Shown: positions 8,926 to 17,132 of the stretch, piece by piece | Layout: each line of letters starts with the position of its first letter | Numbering within the stretch: position 1 is the stretch's first letter | NCBI GenBank assembly: GCA_964355075.1 | Contig: CAYHCF010000009.1 | Location: forward strand, 1-64,000 | Length of the DNA stretch: 64,000 nucleotides | Direction of reading: 5' to 3' | Origin: B1 sp964355075 | GTDB lineage: Bacteria > Bacteroidota > Bacteroidia > UKL13-3 | Program-made: the position numbers and the translations under genes | Notes under the pieces: model-generated | The model's database searches: none | The model's input: only the letters and a program-made list of their open reading frames with translations | What the model was told of the DNA's origin: nothing

Positions 8926-11900
8926 TTATTTCTTAATTAATTTAATAACTCTGATATCCAATTCACTACTCAATTTGGCAAAATACACACCTGCCGGCAA
9001 AGCATCAAGGTTGCTGATTATATGTTCGTTACCGGTGAAACTGCCCGTATAAACCTGTTTTCCTGTTAGATCCATTATTTCAAGTTTTATTTCAGCACCC
9101 TCTGCCTGATCAACTTTTAGTATTAACTGATCATTGAATGGATTCGGGTAAACAGCTACTTCGAGACCTGATTTCTGCTTTTCCTGAACAGTCACCAATT
9201 TTGAGTATTCGGTTCCACCATCTATATCCTTCATTGATAAGCGGTAATAAACCAAGCCTTTTGCCAGCAATAACTTGCCCGTAACATCGTCATAAGCATA
9301 TTTTTGGTAAGTATTGCTGTTTCCTACTGCCTTTACCTTTGCAATGGTTTCAAAGGTTTTGCCATCTATGGAGCGTTCCACATGATAGCTCCAGGCATTT
9401 TTTTCACTGGCGCTGATCCAACTGATATGGATGCTTTTTGAGGTAGAAGAAGCATTTAAACTCAGCAATGTTACAGGCAATGGTGCAGAAACATCCGTAC
9501 CTGCAAATAATCCAAAATCACTCAGGTAACTGGCGGTCAGTAAATTGTTGCTCGAATCCACACTCGGATTTGAAGAAGTTAAAAACCAGGGAGTTGCAGG
9601 CGGATTCAAGTTTTTGATGATGGCCATATTTCCTTCATTGCTTATTACCCCCAGCCAGGCATCTTTATAACGCATTTCCATACTGTAATAATAGGTTCCG
9701 GAAGGCGCATAGATGCTATCGTAAAAATACATATAATTAACCGGTGTAGCACCCATATTTGGAGGAATGGTTCCGGTTCTTCTACGTAAATGAACAAAAG
9801 AGGGTACACTGTAAATACTGTCGAAAACCAGTCTGGCAAGGGTATCTCCCCCAAACAGGAAAATTTGGATTGCATATCCCGGAACGGTAGGTCCGGAAAC
9901 CATGGTAGCAACCGGCGGCAGAGCAGTTGGCGTAAATTCATAAGCGCCAATATCGGGAACTCCCGCAGCACGTGTTGTCGGTCTTGGCATTCCGTTAATA
10001 TCCGTGGTAATGGCTGCAAGGTGCACTCCTCTCCCATTCAGCGACCAGCAAGCGGTATCGGCAGGGTTTGGTTGCAGGTTGGTAGCCGAAGTATATCCCG
10101 GACGATAGGAAAGTGAATTAATGTCCTGCAAACTCGCTGCTCTCCAGGCAACCATATTAGCAGGAGTAGAAGCAGGTGTTCCAATTTGTGCAAGAACGCT
10201 ACCACTGGAATATAGATTGTTATAATCCATCACATTGTTTGCTCCGGCTAAAGTTGGGTTATAGCAATAAATTGCATAACCACCTCCAGTATTGGCAAAA
10301 ACATTATTCTTTATTTCGTTGTTAAGGTAAGTAACTGCCGAATAGTAAAAATAACCTCCATATCCTGTTGTAGCAGAGGTTGAACTAATATTGACAGAGT
10401 TGTTGTAAATTTTGTTGTTTTGTGCATAATAACTATGAATACCATGCGCAATACCTGTTCCACCAATTTGAATGCTATTGTTGGCAATTATTTCAGGTTG
10501 GGCCACTGAACCATAGTTATAGTACATATACAAGCCATACCCTAATGTAATTCCACTTATACGGTTTCCGGTAATCTCTGTGGCACTATCTGCATAATAA
10601 GAATAAATTCCATAATAAGAAGACGTAGTATTTGAGGTAAATGTATTATTACGGATTTTGCTGTTTTGGTGGTAATAGGAATAAATACCGTACATATATT
10701 GATTGATAAACTGGTTTCCCTGTATGATGGCTCCAACAACCTTGGCTGTGGTACTGCCTCCATAAAGCCTCAATCCCCAACTACCACCTGAAATAACATT
10801 ATTAAGAACGACCAGAGAGTTATTGGTTCCTCCATCAGTATGTATTACAGCCGTATTAACAGAACTTGCAGTTGCTGTTGCTGAAATTAAGGAACAATTT
10901 TGAATGGTATCAAACTGGCAGCCGCCTGAAATATCAAATATCCTGCTGAAACTGACGGCATTTGATGTGAATTTTAAGTTTTTAAAACTGATGTATTTTG
11001 TCCCGGATAGTTTTGCCAAATAATTATCAGTAGTGGCAGTAGCCGTAAAATTCCAATTAACAGAGTCTATGTGATTAGCCTGGGATTGAAAACGTATGGT
11101 GTTGGAGGCTGATGAACCCGCAATATTACTCAAACTGAGTTGAGCGGTGTATGTTCCGGTTCGAATGTTAAACACAACCGGACCACAAACACCATAGCTG
11201 TTTAAATCGGCCACAGCGGCAGCTATGGTCGGATAATCCGGGCTGACCCCTCCTATCGTATAGTTTCCATTCAACGATGATTTCATCACCACGTTTAAGG
11301 TATCATCCGTATTTACCGTATCTGCCACTCCATTTGGCATGGATGTCCAAGCCTTCAATGTCTTGGCAATCCCTGAAGTAAATGTTGCACTACCTAAGGT
11401 AACAACTGTATCATTTGGATAAGACAAACTACCGGGAGTATCAATTGGTGATGACCAATAAACGGTTGGCTGTATTATTCCATCTAATTGCCAGTTAACA
11501 CGAACACTATCAATACGATTACTACCATTATTGGTAATTTTTACCTTAACCTGCTGCGAACCGGCGCAAAAGTTAACAGGAGAAACCAATGAGGTAGTAC
11601 CCGCATTATTAGGCCCCTGAACTATGGGGAGGGTTTTATTCCAGGTTTGTGAAATTTCGGTAGCACTTAAAGCGCGGTTATAGAATTTGAATTCATCCAT
11701 TTTACCACCCGATGGGAGTCCGATACTCGTACTATAGCCTCCAACAGTAAATGCTCCTGTTCCAGTTAATGTCATCGTGCTTGTTTGAGTCACTGAATTT
11801 GTAAAAACCCCATTTTTATACACCTTAATATCTAAGGTTGATGGATTATATACATAATGAATAACAACAGGAGAGCCGGTTGCATCGAATACAGCATTTG

Positions 11901-12369
11901 CGAAGACATCAGTCATTCCTGTTCCTCTTATTTCTAAGTTTCCTCCTCCGGCCACTACACCAGTACCTGTCAAGGCTCTAAATGTTGATCCTCCTGTTGC
12001 GCCAAACAAATAATTACTGGTTACAGTATTGGTAACACCGCTCACCCATAAAGAAATTGTCCAGGGTCCCGACAAGCTTAAGTTCCAACCTGAACTCACA
12101 CAATTGCTGGTGGAAGCAGTACCGGTTCCTTGAAGAGCAGAACCGAACAACCCAGTGCCACCAATCGTTGCACCTATTAAGGTACCCGTGGTCCCACCTA
12201 CCCTTGTTGCTGAATTTGCATCATTGGGGGTGGTACCTGCAGATGAAGAATTAAACTTATAATATATTAATTCCGGAACCCCCTGAGCCATTACTGCGGA
12301 TGCAGCAATCGTAAAAGTGAATGAAATGAGTATGTTATTTAATAAATTGATTTTGTAGATTTTTTTCAT
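8926..12369 (-). CDS. giant T9SS-sorted surface protein (LamG plus parallel beta-helix)
   Basis: 1147 residues. Residues 1-28 are a signal peptide. About 35-245 form a LamG/concanavalin-like domain (GPWTISLWVSG, MDEFKFYNRALSATEI). About 260-350 are Ig-like (VKVKITNNGSNRIDSV). About 370-810 form a right-handed beta-helix with repeated short coils containing NNTF, IYSYY and GIYSYY. A further beta region follows, then a T9SS sorting domain from about 1070 (LEVAVYPNPFNDQLILKVD) to the end. It is probably a surface-exposed adhesin or polysaccharide-binding protein. A TATATTTG box lies 20 bp upstream of the start. Confidence 0.88.
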   Translation of the reverse strand: MKKIYKINLLNNILISFTFTIAASAVMAQGVPELIYYKFNSSSAGTTPNDANSATRVGGTTGTLIGATIGGTGLFGSALQGTGTASTSNCVSSGWNLSLSGPWTISLWVSGVTNTVTSNYLFGATGGSTFRALTGTGVVAGGGNLEIRGTGMTDVFANAVFDATGSPVVIHYVYNPSTLDIKVYKNGVFTNSVTQTSTMTLTGTGAFTVGGYSTSIGLPSGGKMDEFKFYNRALSATEISQTWNKTLPIVQGPNNAGTTSLVSPVNFCAGSQQVKVKITNNGSNRIDSVRVNWQLDGIIQPTVYWSSPIDTPGSLSYPNDTVVTLGSATFTSGIAKTLKAWTSMPNGVADTVNTDDTLNVVMKSSLNGNYTIGGVSPDYPTIAAAVADLNSYGVCGPVVFNIRTGTYTAQLSLSNIAGSSASNTIRFQSQANHIDSVNWNFTATATTDNYLAKLSGTKYISFKNLKFTSNAVSFSRIFDISGGCQFDTIQNCSLISATATASSVNTAVIHTDGGTNNSLVVLNNVISGGSWGLRLYGGSTTAKVVGAIIQGNQFINQYMYGIYSYYHQNSKIRNNTFTSNTTSSYYGIYSYYADSATEITGNRISGITLGYGLYMYYNYGSVAQPEIIANNSIQIGGTGIAHGIHSYYAQNNKIYNNSVNISSTSATTGYGGYFYYSAVTYLNNEIKNNVFANTGGGYAIYCYNPTLAGANNVMDYNNLYSSGSVLAQIGTPASTPANMVAWRAASLQDINSLSYRPGYTSATNLQPNPADTACWSLNGRGVHLAAITTDINGMPRPTTRAAGVPDIGAYEFTPTALPPVATMVSGPTVPGYAIQIFLFGGDTLARLVFDSIYSVPSFVHLRRRTGTIPPNMGATPVNYMYFYDSIYAPSGTYYYSMEMRYKDAWLGVISNEGNMAIIKNLNPPATPWFLTSSNPSVDSSNNLLTASYLSDFGLFAGTDVSAPLPVTLLSLNASSTSKSIHISWISASEKNAWSYHVERSIDGKTFETIAKVKAVGNSNTYQKYAYDDVTGKLLLAKGLVYYRLSMKDIDGGTEYSKLVTVQEKQKSGLEVAVYPNPFNDQLILKVDQAEGAEIKLEIMDLTGKQVYTGSFTGNEHIISNLDALPAGVYFAKLSSELDIRVIKLIKK

Positions 12370-12388
12370 AACATTTTTTTTTGATATT

Positions 12389-12396
12389 CAAATATA
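12389..12396 (-). promoter_or_regulatory. possible -7 box (TATATTTG) of the giant surface-protein gene
   Basis: On the minus strand TATATTTG matches the Bacteroidota -7 consensus TAnnTTTG exactly, 20 bp before the start codon at 12369. No clear TTTG -33 box is seen at the expected distance, so only this half is supported. Confidence 0.4.
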
Positions 12397-12534
12397 TAAA
12401 AATAAATTTTAAATATCACATAATTTTTAAACACTAATTTGTTTTTTATCAGCACGTTAATGGTATTTTAATATGATTTTTAGGTAAGCAATTTTTAATT
12501 ATCCTATATGCCATTCATCAAAATTTAAATAAAG

Positions 12535-12550
12535 TCAGGTCGCGACCTGA
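12535..12550. repeat. perfect 16-bp palindrome
   Basis: TCAGGTCGCGACCTGA is a perfect palindrome in an otherwise AT-rich spacer, and so stands out in base composition. It could be an operator or a remnant of an element. No second copy was noticed in the window. Confidence 0.5.
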
Positions 12551-12559
12551 ACCTATGAA

Positions 12560-12680
12560 AATGCATCATTTCCTATTTTCTATTTCCAAACTTCAACATT
12601 CGAAATTCGGCGTTCATCATTCGATGTTCTTCATTTCCTATTTGCTATTTCCTATTTGCTATTTTCTATTTTCAAACTTC
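12560..12680. repeat. degenerate phrase repeat (ATTTCCTATTTGCT / TTCATCATTCG)
   Basis: The stretch is made of reiterated phrases: CATTTCCTATTTGCTATTT several times, and TTCATCATTCGATGTTC. The latter family recurs at about 63168-63215. It is open in frame with the following gene but is not coding: its translation is Phe/His/Ile low complexity. Confidence 0.7.
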
Positions 12681-12779
12681 ATCATTCGTTTTCCAAATAA
12701 TGTGAATAACTCCTTTTCATTGATTTTGTTTATCCCCAAAAGCATATTACTTTCGCAACACATAGATAATATCAATTTT

Positions 12780-13313
12780 ATGAATAAAAGATTTTTAATC
12801 ATCGTGGCCCTCATTTTTACTGCAGCTATGTTGCGTTTATTACCCATGGCCCATAATTTTAGCCCCATTGGAGCCATTGCCCTGTTTGGCGGTGCGTATA
12901 TTACCAATCGGTTTTATGCCTTTCTGTTACCCATTGCTGCCATGCTGATCAGTGATGTGTTCTTAGGATTTTACGGTTTGGAAATGCTCATTACCTATGG
13001 TGCCTTTGCTTTAACTGTTGGAATTGGAACCTTTTTGCGTTCAAACAAAGCCTGGTACCGCATTGGTATTGCCTCGCTTTCAACCTCCATCCTGTTTTAC
13101 CTGATCACCAATTTTGTGCTCTTTTACCCTGTTTCTATGGCACCCCTCTATACACATGATATGGCCGGAATAATGAGTAGTTATGTGGCAGGAATTCCTT
13201 TCTTCCAAAATACACTCATCAGCGATTTCTTCTTTAGTTCCGTATTATTTGGAGGATTTTACTTGTTAAATATCAATATCCCTGCCCTGAAAGCTGAGAA
13301 AATTAAGGCTTAA
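12780..13313 (+). CDS. DUF6580-like integral membrane protein (putative transporter component)
   Basis: 177 residues. I chose the ATG at 12780 (MNKRFLIIVALIFTAAML) because the open frame upstream is repeat DNA. About five or six membrane helices fill the protein. Conserved-looking motifs are HNFSPIGAIALFGGAY, LISDVFLGFYG and ITNFVLFY. These fit the DUF6580 family, which resembles substrate-binding S components of ECF vitamin transporters; the substrate is unknown. Its stop overlaps the 3' end of the convergent subtilase gene by 11 bp. Its probable terminator (13347-13383) lies inside the coding region of that gene. Confidence 0.7.
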   Translation: MNKRFLIIVALIFTAAMLRLLPMAHNFSPIGAIALFGGAYITNRFYAFLLPIAAMLISDVFLGFYGLEMLITYGAFALTVGIGTFLRSNKAWYRIGIASLSTSILFYLITNFVLFYPVSMAPLYTHDMAGIMSSYVAGIPFFQNTLISDFFFSSVLFGGFYLLNINIPALKAEKIKA

Positions 13314-14949
13314 CAATATCGGTTTCCAGGGTTTTAGTACCATACGAAACGCTCAGGTGATACAATCCGCCTGAGCGTTTTTTGTACCCCTTAAACAAGA
13401 TGCGGTTCATGCCCCGGTTCAGCTTAAAATCTGAATCATAAACTTCTCCATCAACCGGATCAATTAACTTTATCGCAACTTTTTGATATATTTTACTGCT
13501 CAGGGTGATATGTAGATTTTTATCCTCCAAAACCCTGCAATCCACAATACTATCGCCGGTAATCAGTAACATTTTAGTAGCAAGTTCAATATCCGGTATG
13601 CCTGAACCTATATATTTATCAGGTTTATAATAGTTGGAAGCGCTCAACAACATTGCATCTTTAATTTGTTTCGGCTTTTTATCAGGAGCGGTCTGCATTA
13701 GCATGGCAGCGGTTCCGGCCAAAATCGGGCTGGCATATGAAGTACCGTTACCCGAATAAACTCTACCCGTTGGCGATAATACCGCTGCAGATTTTCCCAT
13801 GGCCATGAGATCGGGTTTGATCCTTCTATCGGCTGTGGGTCCTATCGAACTGAACCCGGCACAATATCCCGATTCATCAACCGCACCTACCGTAATGGCG
13901 CTGGGAGCATCTCCGGGAGCACATAATTGCTTCCAGCTTTGGTTCCCTTCATTGCCTGCACTAACCACAACTAGAATCCCTTTGGAACTGGCAATTTCAA
14001 CAGCCTGCGTGATAATGGTGGTTTTTCCATCCATATCACCATATTTATGACCCAGTTTTTTATCATCATGCTTCGTATAACCCAGGGAAGTATTAATCAG
14101 ATCTGCCCCGGCACTATCGGCATATTCGGCAGCTAAAACCCAAAGGTACTCTTCCGTCAAAAATTCACTGGCCGCATTTTCACTCCGCAATAAAATATAT
14201 TCGGCCTGCGGTGCTGTACCCATCAAAACTTCAGGTTGATAGGCTGCCAGGCAACTTAATACGGCCAAACCATGCTCATCATCATCAAATACCTCCTCTT
14301 CGCGCTCAACAAAATCGTAAGTTGACAGTATATTCTGCTGATCAAACAGATGTTTAAACGGGCTTAATTGATCGGCATTTTTAAATCCAGCATCAATCAC
14401 GGCAATCAGAACACCCCGACCATTATTTCCCCCGGAAAGCAAATTTTGTGCATTCAATTGCTTGATTTGCTTATAACTTTTACCTTCGAAAAGCGAATCA
14501 CTGATTATCTTTTTTACTTCAAAAGTCTCCTGAAGCATGCTGATTTTCTCCTCCAATACACTGGCAGAAGAATTTCCCTCTTCTACATAACCATAACTAG
14601 GACCCAAATAGGTAAGCTCTGAAACGAAATCCAACTTCAGCAGAGAATCCGATATTCCGGGATCCCCCGAAAGTACCACCACACCATTAAACCAGCGGCT
14701 ATTACCATACATGGTAAGTGGCAAACGGCTAACTTTTACCAGATACAGGCTATCTGCAGGCACATCGTTTTGATTGATCGCAACTTTGTTTTTAAGTCTT
14801 CTCTCTACAGCCTTTTTCGAAATATAGGATAATGGATTATACAGTTGTTTTTCGAAATTGGGCTTATCTTTAAAGGCCACAAAATAAAATTTTTGCTGCG
14901 CCTGAAGGTTCAGCCAGCCGATACAGAACAGAATAAACAGCCCTCTCAT
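13303..14949 (-). CDS. S8 family serine peptidase (subtilase), exported
   Basis: 548 residues. Signal peptide 1-17 (FILFCIGWLNLQAQ). A propeptide-like region follows to about 170. The catalytic triad is visible: Asp186 in LIAVIDAGF, His226 in DDDEHG, Ser404 in GNGTSYASP; the oxyanion Asn is in SAGNEG (about 333). A short beta domain ends the protein in place of a complete T9SS tail, although KKRSGGLYHLSVSYG resembles its last strands. The start overlaps the stop of the upstream lipoprotein gene (ATGA at 14946-14949), so the two are translationally coupled. It is a periplasmic or secreted protease. Confidence 0.92.
   Translation of the reverse strand: MRGLFILFCIGWLNLQAQQKFYFVAFKDKPNFEKQLYNPLSYISKKAVERRLKNKVAINQNDVPADSLYLVKVSRLPLTMYGNSRWFNGVVVLSGDPGISDSLLKLDFVSELTYLGPSYGYVEEGNSSASVLEEKISMLQETFEVKKIISDSLFEGKSYKQIKQLNAQNLLSGGNNGRGVLIAVIDAGFKNADQLSPFKHLFDQQNILSTYDFVEREEEVFDDDEHGLAVLSCLAAYQPEVLMGTAPQAEYILLRSENAASEFLTEEYLWVLAAEYADSAGADLINTSLGYTKHDDKKLGHKYGDMDGKTTIITQAVEIASSKGILVVVSAGNEGNQSWKQLCAPGDAPSAITVGAVDESGYCAGFSSIGPTADRRIKPDLMAMGKSAAVLSPTGRVYSGNGTSYASPILAGTAAMLMQTAPDKKPKQIKDAMLLSASNYYKPDKYIGSGIPDIELATKMLLITGDSIVDCRVLEDKNLHITLSSKIYQKVAIKLIDPVDGEVYDSDFKLNRGMNRILFKGYKKRSGGLYHLSVSYGTKTLETDIVKP
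13347..13383 (+). terminator. plus-strand terminator embedded in the antisense subtilase gene
   Basis: AAACGCTCAGG (13347-13357) and CCTGAGCGTTT (13370-13380) form a perfect 11-bp stem around a 12-nt loop, followed by more T (six in a row from 13378). It lies 34 bp past the DUF6580-like stop, inside codons of the opposing gene. Confidence 0.8.
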
Positions 14950-15653
14950 GGTTTGATGAATGAAATTAGTTTTTGTCTCACCTTATAACCTGATTTGCCA
15001 TTTACCTGCGTATTAATATTGGTATGTGTAAAATCAACTAAACCCACCTCTTTCGCATAAACACTTTTGATCAGAATTTCTTCTATTGCGTTGTTTGCCA
15101 GATCTTCCTGAACCGTAAGCGTATTGCTAAACAGCGTATCGCCATTATTAAAATTTGAACCAATTGATTGCATGGAAAAGGATTTCCAGCCACTGTTATT
15201 GTACATATTTCCATTCCAGTTTAACACATTACCAATAGGAAAAAGCAGCTTAACGATGCGGGTATTTTCCTCAACTCTTTGAAGGGTATTTCCGGTTCTA
15301 TATAAATAGCCATTCGATCGGGGTTCCCAGTTGGAAGTGTCATTTTTCCTGACGTTTCTTTCCAATATAAAGTGGTTTTTCAGGCTTTGATCCAAAACCA
15401 ACCCGCCGATACGTTCTTTCAGCATAAAATGAAAAGTGTCGGTTTTTTGGGTATTATCGTTATAGGAAATAGAATCAACCCAATAAAGCCAGGTAAAACC
15501 TGAATCTAAAGGGAAATAGGAATAACCCAGATCGTAAACAGGAGGTTCGTTTCCTTTTTTACAGGAAAACAGAGCGAAGCAAAGGACAAATGGCAGCAGT
15601 TTTATCACCCTTCCTGAACGATTGAACCTGAAAAAATGTTGTTTTATTTTCAT
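14946..15653 (-). CDS. lipoprotein of unknown function
   Basis: 235 residues. A basic N-terminus, a hydrophobic core and the lipobox ALFSC (Cys at about 31), followed by KKGNEPP, mark it as a lipoprotein. The body has a Tyr/Trp-rich beta pattern (YSYFPLDSGFTWLYWVDSI) seen in many uncharacterised Bacteroidota lipoproteins. Its start overlaps the stop of mnmA by four bases (ATGA at 15650-15653) and its stop overlaps the subtilase start, giving a coupled mnmA - lipoprotein - subtilase run. The link with a tRNA-modifying enzyme looks organisational only. Confidence 0.75.
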   Translation of the reverse strand: MKIKQHFFRFNRSGRVIKLLPFVLCFALFSCKKGNEPPVYDLGYSYFPLDSGFTWLYWVDSISYNDNTQKTDTFHFMLKERIGGLVLDQSLKNHFILERNVRKNDTSNWEPRSNGYLYRTGNTLQRVEENTRIVKLLFPIGNVLNWNGNMYNNSGWKSFSMQSIGSNFNNGDTLFSNTLTVQEDLANNAIEEILIKSVYAKEVGLVDFTHTNINTQVNGKSGYKVRQKLISFIKP

Positions 15654-16759
15654 TGAATATCAAAACTGGATTGAATCCAGCCTCCGCCAATTACGTCATT
15701 TTCTTCATAAAATACTGCCGATTGACCGGGAGCAATTCCCTTAACAGGGCTATTAAACACAATATTCATTCTGTTTTCCTCCTGTTCAATCATACTGTAA
15801 GCTCCGGCATCTTTATACCTTATTTTGGTGAGTGCTTCCATTGGTTTTTCCAATTGAGCATATTTTTGCATATTTACGTTTCTCACCCACATGCCTTTTT
15901 TCTGCAACTCTTCTTCCCTGCCTAAAACAACGGTATTGGTTTCAGGGATTATTTCCAGAACAAACATGGGTTCACCCAGTGCAATTTCTAAGCCTTTTCG
16001 TTGGCCAATGGTATAAAACGGGTAGCCACGGTGTTTCCCCAGCACTTTTCCCTGGCGGTTCACAAAGGTTCCACCCGCTACGCTTTCTTCTAAACCTTCC
16101 ACTTTTCTTTTCAAAAAACCACGATAATCATTGTCGGGCACAAAACAAATTTCGTAGCTTTCACTTTTTTGCGCCAATTCGGTGAAGCCACGGTCGAGGG
16201 CCATTTGTTTGATATCTGTTTTGTGGAAGCCACCCAGTGGAAAACGGGTTCGGGCTAAGCTGGCCTGACTTAAACCCCACAAAACATAGCTTTGATCTTT
16301 GTGATCATCCAGACCTTTAGAAATCACATACCGGTTGTTTTCGAGCCGGATTTGTGCATAATGACCTGTAGCAATAAATTCGCAATCCAGTTGATTGGCA
16401 CGTTTTAACAATGCTTCCCATTTTATATGGGTATTGCATAAAACACAAGGGTTCGGAGTTCTTCCAGCTAAATATTCTTCGATGAAATTATCAATCACAT
16501 AATCTCCAAATTCATTTCTGATATCTAAAATCAGGTGGTGTATGCCATATTTAACGGCAATGCTGCGGGCGTCGTTGATGGAATCGAGGCTGCAGCAACC
16601 GGTCTCTTTTTTACCACCGCCGCTGTTTTGGTAATCCCATGTTTTCATGGTGATGCCAACCACTTCATAACCTTCTTCGGCCAACATAACGGCGGCAACG
16701 GTGCTATCAATACCTCCACTCATTGCAACTAAAATTCTACCTTTTTTACTCATTATCAA
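15650..16759 (-). CDS. mnmA: tRNA-specific 2-thiouridylase MnmA
   Basis: 369 residues, normal for the family. It thiolates U34 in the Lys, Glu and Gln tRNAs. The PP-loop SGGIDS is at residues 14-19, and the catalytic Cys pair is Cys105 (NPCVLCN) and Cys205 (ESYEICFVPD). The C-terminal beta-barrel contains SAVFYEENDVIGGGWI. Two ATGs two codons apart (16759 and 16753) could each serve as start; the second gives MSKKGRILVAMSGG. It is the first gene of a coupled minus-strand set. Upstream is a repeat-filled spacer. Confidence 0.96.
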   Translation of the reverse strand: MIMSKKGRILVAMSGGIDSTVAAVMLAEEGYEVVGITMKTWDYQNSGGGKKETGCCSLDSINDARSIAVKYGIHHLILDIRNEFGDYVIDNFIEEYLAGRTPNPCVLCNTHIKWEALLKRANQLDCEFIATGHYAQIRLENNRYVISKGLDDHKDQSYVLWGLSQASLARTRFPLGGFHKTDIKQMALDRGFTELAQKSESYEICFVPDNDYRGFLKRKVEGLEESVAGGTFVNRQGKVLGKHRGYPFYTIGQRKGLEIALGEPMFVLEIIPETNTVVLGREEELQKKGMWVRNVNMQKYAQLEKPMEALTKIRYKDAGAYSMIEQEENRMNIVFNSPVKGIAPGQSAVFYEENDVIGGGWIQSSFDIQ

Positions 16760-16827
16760 AACAGTTAAGGGTTAATGGCCCTTGTGATTGAAAATTTAAG
16801 ACCGGATTCAGATATGATACTGAATAC

Positions 16828-17098
16828 GGTAATGGGTAATCAGTAATCGGTAATCGGTAAAAGGTAATTGGTATTAGGTAATCAGTAATTGGTATTAGGT
16901 AATCAGTAATAGGTAATCGGTAATAGGTATTAGGTAATCAGTAATAGGTATTCAGTAATTGGTAATTACAATACCGATTACCTTTCTTCTACTGATTACT
17001 CTTCTTCTACCGATTACCTTTCTTTTACCGATTACCTTTCTTCTACCGATTACCGATTACTTTTCTTCTACCGATTACTTTTCTTTTACCGATTACCC
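16828..17098. repeat. degenerate GTAATCGGTAAT repeat folding into two complementary halves
   Basis: The left half (16828-16970) reiterates GGTAATCAGTAAT / GGTAATCGGTAAT. The right half (about 16970-17098) reiterates its complement, such as CCGATTACCTTTCTTCTA. The two halves could form one large imperfect hairpin. It fills the 373-bp gap between the kinase stop and the mnmA start. A shorter relative lies at 59230-59275. Confidence 0.85.
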
Positions 17099-17132
17099 TA
17101 AATTTATACCGGTTCTGACATAGAAAATACAA

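Noticed and set aside
8423..9052. Long open frames with repeats such as HCRWLQPTHSIPIHSTN across 8423-9052
   Set aside because: They are translations of the palindrome array in three frames, with no start signal or plausible protein sequence.
12555..12779. N-terminal extension of the DUF6580-like protein
   Set aside because: The added 75 residues translate a phrase repeat (Phe/His/Ile-rich) and the ATG at 12780 gives a normal membrane-protein start.
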